Assembly (NCBI GenBank): GCA_016215205.1
Contig: JACRKU010000004.1
Coordinates: forward strand, 1-32,738
DNA: 32,738 bases
Direction of reading: 5' to 3'
From: Candidatus Yonathbacteria bacterium
GTDB taxonomy: Bacteria; Patescibacteriota; Minisyncoccia; Phycocordibacterales; UBA1550
The position numbers and the translations under genes were made by a program. The notes below the pieces were generated by a model. That model was not told the DNA's origin. It did no database searches and saw only the letters and a list, made by a program, of their open reading frames with translations. Below, in pieces: positions 27,459 through 32,738 of the stretch (positions are counted from its first letter, which is position 1; every line of letters starts with the position of its first letter).

Positions 27459-28676
27459 ATGGCAATTTTTATTTATGAAGTGTACAACAGTGACGGCGCA
27501 ATCGTGCGCGGAGAGTACGAGGCGATAACACGCGATGAAGTCGTTGAATACTTGCTTCGTCGCGACTTAACCCCCATCTCTGTTACCCCACTTAGCGGCG
27601 GGAAAAAGAGATTCAATCTCTCGATTACCTTTTTTGAAAAAATCACTCCGGTGGATATTTTGTTTTTAGTGCGCAATCTTTCCGCAACCGTCAAAGCAGG
27701 CCTCTCTATCGTGGAAGCGCTTGATATTTTAATCGCGGACACCGAAAAGAAGGTTATGAAAAATATGCTTCGCGAGGTTCAGGCCTCGGTAAAAAACGGT
27801 CAGCCCCTGTCTTCAGGTTTCGAAAATTACGCAAACGCATTTCCGCCGATTTTTTTGGGTATGCTCCGCGCGGGGGAGTCGTCTGGTCAGCTTGACCGCA
27901 CACTCGACGAGCTCGCCAAATATCTTGCAAAAGAATTCGCGCTTCGTTCAAAAGTAAAATCTGCGCTGATGTACCCGATTATCCTTCTTGTCGCGTCTAT
28001 AGGCGTGGTGTCGCTCCTTCTTATTTTTGTGCTTCCGCGTTTGACCAAAGCTTTTGAGTCGAGCGGTGTAAAGCTCCCGTTGGTCACCAAATTCTTCCTC
28101 TCGCTTTCAAATATGATGACATACAGTTTCCTTCTCGACGGAGCAATTCTGATTTTCTTGATTTGGTTTTTCCTCTATTTCCGAACGACCCGTATTGGCA
28201 AGAAGTTTTTTTTCTGGTTCATCTCACATATTCCGGTTGCAAGCGAACTGGTAAAAAAGGTCGCACTTGTGCGCTTTTCTCGCACATTGGGCAACTTGAT
28301 GGCGAGCGGGCTTTCCGCGGTTGGGTCGCTTGAGTCTTCCGCGCATTCTATTGGCAATCAAAAATACGAGACGGCGATTTTGGCGGTGGTTGATGATGTA
28401 AAGAATGGAGTCTCCATCTCGGATGCTCTTGTAAAATTTCCGGAGCTGTTCCCGCGCCTTCTTGAGAGTTTGACAATAGTGGGGGAGCGTACTGGTTCTC
28501 TATCGTCAATTCTCATTACATTTTCAGATTTTTATGAAGAAGATGTGGACAATAAACTCAAAGACCTGACCGCGGTCCTCGAGCCTGTCCTCCTCCTCAT
28601 TATGGGTCTTCTTGTGGGGTCTATAGCATTTTCAATCATCCTCCCTATTTACCAGCTCGTTGGCCACTTTATTTAA
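27459..28676 (+). CDS. pilC: Type II secretion/type IV pilus inner-membrane platform protein PilC/GspF
   Basis: GEYEAITRDEVVEYLLRRDLTPISV N-terminus, two T2SSF repeats, C-terminal VLEPVLLLIMGLLVGSIAFSIILPIYQL. Confidence 0.94.
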   Translation: MAIFIYEVYNSDGAIVRGEYEAITRDEVVEYLLRRDLTPISVTPLSGGKKRFNLSITFFEKITPVDILFLVRNLSATVKAGLSIVEALDILIADTEKKVMKNMLREVQASVKNGQPLSSGFENYANAFPPIFLGMLRAGESSGQLDRTLDELAKYLAKEFALRSKVKSALMYPIILLVASIGVVSLLLIFVLPRLTKAFESSGVKLPLVTKFFLSLSNMMTYSFLLDGAILIFLIWFFLYFRTTRIGKKFFFWFISHIPVASELVKKVALVRFSRTLGNLMASGLSAVGSLESSAHSIGNQKYETAILAVVDDVKNGVSISDALVKFPELFPRLLESLTIVGERTGSLSSILITFSDFYEEDVDNKLKDLTAVLEPVLLLIMGLLVGSIAFSIILPIYQLVGHFI

Positions 28677-28677
28677 T

Positions 28678-29148
28678 ATGATTATCCGTTCTTCCCCGAA
28701 ACATCATCAAAATGGTTTTTCGCTTCTTGAATTGCTCATCGTGGTGGCTATTATGGCGCTCCTTGCGGCGGCTGGGGCAGGATTTTATCGCGGGTTTATG
28801 AAAAATGTGGAGATTCAATCTGCCTCAAAAATGATTGCCAGCGACTTGCGTCAGATGCGCGCAAAATCAATGATAGGGGAGAGCGGGTACAAATGGGGCG
28901 TGCGTTTTGTGAAGAACGCCAGTGGAAACGACTACTACACCCTCTTCTCAACGGACGGCACAAATTCCACCACCACCGCCACCACGACTCTTTCATCCGG
29001 TATCACATTTATCGACCCCGTATCGGGGTACAAAGATGTTATTTTCAGCAAAATCTCCGGCACAATATCCGCGGCAACAACGACGATTATTACCGCAGAA
29101 GGGAAAACGGCAACGACAACAATATCCACGATAGGGACGATATATTAG
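28678..29148 (+). CDS. Prepilin-like protein (GspH-like)
   Basis: NGFSLLELLIVVAIMALLAAAG class III signal; ATG 28678 just after the pilC stop is preferred over the track start 28660. Confidence 0.82.
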   Translation: MIIRSSPKHHQNGFSLLELLIVVAIMALLAAAGAGFYRGFMKNVEIQSASKMIASDLRQMRAKSMIGESGYKWGVRFVKNASGNDYYTLFSTDGTNSTTTATTTLSSGITFIDPVSGYKDVIFSKISGTISAATTTIITAEGKTATTTISTIGTIY

Positions 29149-29163
29149 AATATTGACATCAGT

Positions 29164-29796
29164 ATGATTTTCCAACATTCAACCTTCAATATGCAACATT
29201 CTACCAAGCGCGGAGTCCTCCTTCTCGAGCTTTTGGTCGTTATCTCTATTCTCGCGATTATTCTTTCTATTGGCGCGCAGTCGGTGTACGTCAGCATGCA
29301 GAGTGGAAAAATTTCAAGTGAGAGCGACGTGGCGATTGGGCTTGCAAACGAATCCCTCGAGGCTGCGCGCGCGGTTGCGGATGAAAAGTGGCAGAATATT
29401 TACGACCTTACCGGCAAAGGTTCTACTCAATACAAAACGGTGCAGTCCGGTTCAAGGTGGACTATCGCTACGGGGACTGAATCCATCGCTCTGAATACCG
29501 CGAGTTACACACGTTATGTTATAATAGACAACGTGAGCCGTAACGCATCGACGCGTTTGGTCGATACCGGTACCAACTACGACCCGTCAACACAAAAAGT
29601 CACGGTAACTGTCTCATGGCAGGGGTCTGGCAGTCCTATCTCGGTGAGCGATTATTTTTTCCGCTGGAAAAATAAAACTTGCTCGCAGACAGATTGGTCG
29701 GGGGGAGCAGGAAGCGGGGTAAAGACCTGCCCCGACACCACCTACTCGACATCCACCAATCTCGGCACTCCCGGCGTTACGCTCCAAGTGTATTAG
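29164..29796 (+). CDS. Prepilin-like protein (GspI/PilV-like)
   Basis: KRGVLLLELLVVISILAIILSIG prepilin signal; start could be ATG 29191. Confidence 0.8.
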   Translation: MIFQHSTFNMQHSTKRGVLLLELLVVISILAIILSIGAQSVYVSMQSGKISSESDVAIGLANESLEAARAVADEKWQNIYDLTGKGSTQYKTVQSGSRWTIATGTESIALNTASYTRYVIIDNVSRNASTRLVDTGTNYDPSTQKVTVTVSWQGSGSPISVSDYFFRWKNKTCSQTDWSGGAGSGVKTCPDTTYSTSTNLGTPGVTLQVY

Positions 29797-29819
29797 AATT
29801 TGTTTAAAAATATAACAGT

Positions 29820-30443
29820 ATGATTACTTCAAAATCCCTCCACCATGCAAACATCGCGCTCATCTTTAATGAGAGGGATTTCGCGCTTCCTGAAAGCGCG
29901 GACCTGATGGCGCTTTATCGGGGTGCGGATGCAAAGGGCGCGCGCTTGGTAGACGACGCTGTCCTCCGCGCAAAGGTGCTTACGCTCCCCGCGATACAAA
30001 CGCGTTTTACCGTAGAGCATTCGCGCCTTCGCATAGACGACGAGTCGGGCGCCGAGCTCGCAAAGTCGCGCCTCGCAAAAGACGCGCGCCACGCATACGA
30101 CGCGCTTTTTAAGCGGTATCCGCTTGGCGCGTGGGGGATCAATATGGATATTTATTTTCGCACGCAAAACTTGATCCAGCTTCGCGAGCTTTTTTTGCCG
30201 TATTTTGGGGAGGAGGCGCTTACGGGGGCGGATATTCTTGATACGGGCATCCAGTTTACTCTGAAACGCAAGAACTTTGTTGAGGTATGGTTTGTCAAAA
30301 TCACCGCGCCACTTGAAGTCGCGGTGCATGTGAACCGTCATTTTAGGGGTGTGGATTTCCCTGACGAAAAATGGCTAGAAGACGCGCTGGAAAAATGCTA
30401 CAATGAAACAGACAAGATGATGGAGCATTTCAGATTCGCGTAA
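29820..30443 (+). CDS. Protein of unknown function (207 aa, no obvious TM)
   Basis: Intact ORF on the same strand as the pil genes; no family recognised by eye. Confidence 0.7.
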   Translation: MITSKSLHHANIALIFNERDFALPESADLMALYRGADAKGARLVDDAVLRAKVLTLPAIQTRFTVEHSRLRIDDESGAELAKSRLAKDARHAYDALFKRYPLGAWGINMDIYFRTQNLIQLRELFLPYFGEEALTGADILDTGIQFTLKRKNFVEVWFVKITAPLEVAVHVNRHFRGVDFPDEKWLEDALEKCYNETDKMMEHFRFA

Positions 30444-30464
30444 TTCCCCACGAAAAGATTTTTT

Positions 30465-32078
30465 ATGTCATTTTCTTCAACTGGCGTCACTTTCAATAAA
30501 ACAAAATGGATACGAAATCGTATTTTCAGATTGCTCTTTCGGGGGGCGGAGGGGATTCTCTCGGTTCTTTTTGTCATCTCGCTCGCCGCGCCGATGGTTT
30601 TCCCGAATCATGCGTACGGAGCGCTGGGAGTTTCTAAGTACCTTTCATATCAGGGACGGCTTACCGATACAAACGGGAACCCTTTGGGGGGAGCAGGAAC
30701 AAATTACTGCTTCAGTTTCTCAATTTTTGATGCGTCCTCTGCGGGGAATAAACTATGGCCATCGACTGCCACGACCACATCAATTTTGATGGTCACTAAC
30801 GGCATATTTAATACATCAATAGGTGATGTCAGCACTTTTGACTTTTCCTCAAACGATACCACGTATCTCAATGTTGATGTTGCGTCGCAGATTAGCGGTT
30901 CATGCACCGGGGTAAGTTGGGAAACGCTTCTTCCGCGACAAAAACTTGATTCTGTTGCGTATGCTCAGGTGGCGGCGAATCTTTATGGAGGAAACGCGCG
31001 CATAGGCACAGGCACTGGTGTAAACAGTGGAAGCCAAAAATACTTGCATTTGGATGTTATGAGTCAGACAGGTGTTGAAATTCTTGGAACTGCATGCCCA
31101 TCTGGCTCCGTGAATGGTTCCGTGTGGTACAACTCCTCCTCAACCCGCGCATTGATGTGTGCCGCTAACGTTATTAAAGCGCTCGACAACGCCTCTGAAA
31201 TTGTAAGTTTGAATATCACTGGAAACACTGCGGGGACTCCTGCCGCTATTTCCACAGGAGCAATATCCCTCGCCGGTGGTCCCAACATCACCCTTTCGCA
31301 AGTCGGCAACGCGATTAGTATTTCCGCTGGCGCGGGTGGAGGCGGCGGCGGCGCCACCGTTTCCCACTGGCCGCCGTTTCCGGTCGGGTTAGCCGCATCA
31401 ACCAATAATTCAGGCACAACTGCCGCCGGCACTAATGTTACCGCTTCTTTCCATGTTGCGCCGTTGCAACTTGGACAGGCTGTGGCTTTTACCCGTATTA
31501 ACATGGTTGGCTTAAACATTACCACCATTGCCGGTACGGGGTCGGCATCAGTGGCGCACATGCTCGGCATTTATACGCTGAACGGCGGAACTGCTCTTTC
31601 CCTCTCTACCTCCTACATGTTCCGACAAGAGATTAGTCAAAGTAGTGTTACAGCCGAGACCCATAGATGGTATTGGGGCACAAATAGCACTGCTAACAGC
31701 TCTTCTACTGCGGGGAACGTTGCCAGTGCAGTGGCAGGAATTAGAATACTTCCTTTATTTGTAAGCGCGGGCGGTAATACTTTTTCTGCCGGGCAGTATT
31801 GGGTTGCATACGCGCAGACGAATGTTACGGGAGGTTCAAATGTTGTGTCTGCAAATTCTTTAATGTATATTTCTCAATCACAAAGCAGTCTCGGTGGTCA
31901 AATTGGCTCGGCTGTCACTCTCCCGCCGTTCCCTCTTATTGGTCAGTTTTCATCAACGACTGTTTTAGGTAATTACACTAGCCCTTTTATGCCGTCTTCA
32001 ATAAACACAACTGCCATTACCAACACCGGTGGTTCGAGTCAATGGAAATGGCCGTACGTCAATTTCCTTGGGAAATAA
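30465..32078 (+). CDS. Secreted/surface protein, Gly-rich hinge, possible adhesin
   Basis: N-terminal hydrophobic segment (GILSVLFVISLAAPMVFPNHAYG), YLSYQGRLTDTNGNPLGGAGTNYCFSFSIFD domain, GAGGGGGG hinge, Ser/Thr/Gly/Ala-rich C-terminal half. Confidence 0.75.
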   Translation: MSFSSTGVTFNKTKWIRNRIFRLLFRGAEGILSVLFVISLAAPMVFPNHAYGALGVSKYLSYQGRLTDTNGNPLGGAGTNYCFSFSIFDASSAGNKLWPSTATTTSILMVTNGIFNTSIGDVSTFDFSSNDTTYLNVDVASQISGSCTGVSWETLLPRQKLDSVAYAQVAANLYGGNARIGTGTGVNSGSQKYLHLDVMSQTGVEILGTACPSGSVNGSVWYNSSSTRALMCAANVIKALDNASEIVSLNITGNTAGTPAAISTGAISLAGGPNITLSQVGNAISISAGAGGGGGGATVSHWPPFPVGLAASTNNSGTTAAGTNVTASFHVAPLQLGQAVAFTRINMVGLNITTIAGTGSASVAHMLGIYTLNGGTALSLSTSYMFRQEISQSSVTAETHRWYWGTNSTANSSSTAGNVASAVAGIRILPLFVSAGGNTFSAGQYWVAYAQTNVTGGSNVVSANSLMYISQSQSSLGGQIGSAVTLPPFPLIGQFSSTTVLGNYTSPFMPSSINTTAITNTGGSSQWKWPYVNFLGK

Positions 32079-32091
32079 TCAACCTCAATAA

Positions 32092-32738
32092 ATGAAAACA
32101 AAGATTGTTATTTTGTTGATTATTGTCGTAATCATCGTCGCCGGTTTTTGGTATTATCGTACTACTACTACTACTACTGATTTTCCGTTTATCAATAAAG
32201 CAGTAACGGCGAATTTGGGCAAGCATTTTATCATTAACTTTAAGCCGCTCCGGACGGAGCTGGAAAAAATCCAGAAAAGTTATCCGCAGAAGACTTATAT
32301 TTATTTTTCGTATCTCAACAGCGGTTCGTGGGTCGGCTTGAACGAGCGGGAGGAATTTTATGCCGCGAGCACTTTGAAGGTGCCGCTCGCGATGGCGGTG
32401 CTGAAAGCGGTTGAAGACGGAAGATTAAAGCTCTCCGATTCATACTCGCTGGAAGAGCTGGATCTGGATCAGGGATTCGGCGATCTTTACAAAGTGGGCG
32501 CGGATAAAGAATTCACGGTGGAGGAGCTTTTGAAGATCATGCTTGAGCAATCGGACAACACCGCTTTTAACGCCGTATTTACTGTTTTTCGCCGTGTCGG
32601 CATAGACGATCCGTTGGGGAGCGTGTACGGATTTTTGGGCTGGGAGTCTCTGCCGTCTATTCCGGAACTCGGCGAGACGCCGAACTATTCAAAGATCACG
32701 CTCAAAACTTTGGCGAATCTTTTTGTCGCGCTCTACGA
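32092..32738 (+). CDS. Class A beta-lactamase-like serine hydrolase, truncated by the window end (absent from ORF track)
   Basis: Manual translation MKTKIVILLIIVVIIVAGFWYYRTTTTTTDFPF...FYAASTLKVPLAMAVLKAVEDGRLKL...LEQSDNTAFNAVF; contains SxxK (STLK) and SDN motifs and an N-terminal TM. Confidence 0.85.
   Translation, partial: MKTKIVILLIIVVIIVAGFWYYRTTTTTTDFPFINKAVTANLGKHFIINFKPLRTELEKIQKSYPQKTYIYFSYLNSGSWVGLNEREEFYAASTLKVPLAMAVLKAVEDGRLKLSDSYSLEELDLDQGFGDLYKVGADKEFTVEELLKIMLEQSDNTAFNAVFTVFRRVGIDDPLGSVYGFLGWESLPSIPELGETPNYSKITLKTLANLFVALY

Noticed and set aside
28965-29140. ACC/ACG-rich low-complexity tract as a regulatory repeat
   Set aside because: Explained by Thr-rich coding sequence of the GspH-like prepilin.
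29815-30443. CRISPR array or other regularly spaced repeats
   Set aside because: No array of identical repeats with uniform spacers seen here or elsewhere in the window.

Overview
This 32.7 kb window looks like a chromosomal segment from a small-genome bacterium, most consistent with Candidate Phyla Radiation/Patescibacteria (inferred from compact RNAP subunits, CPR-style pilins and a 'YLSYQGRLT' surface protein; no database search was run). From left to right it contains: an IS transposase C-terminal fragment; rpoB-rpoC-dnaG-rpoD in a row; a long imperfect-palindromic element and a strong bidirectional terminator; a DsbA-like thioredoxin-fold protein divergent from engB/ysxC; a znuABC-like metal ABC transporter; a minus-strand set (PilM-PilN fusion, PilO-like, LytR_C-domain protein, FAD-linked oxidase); a plus-strand signalling/redox set (membrane histidine kinase, FNR-like flavin reductase, PAS-only protein, two stand-alone REC proteins); two tandem pilins; a membrane protein; PilB, PilC and two prepilins; an unknown cytosolic protein; a secreted surface protein; and a truncated class A beta-lactamase-like serine hydrolase missed by the ORF track. 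The most interesting items are the ~164 bp structured element after rpoD, the translationally coupled FNR-PAS pair within a histidine kinase/REC cassette inside the T4P locus, the inverted repeat covering the znuA start codon, a symmetric -10 palindrome between divergent genes, and a possible IS-derived promoter plus attenuator-like leader before rpoB.
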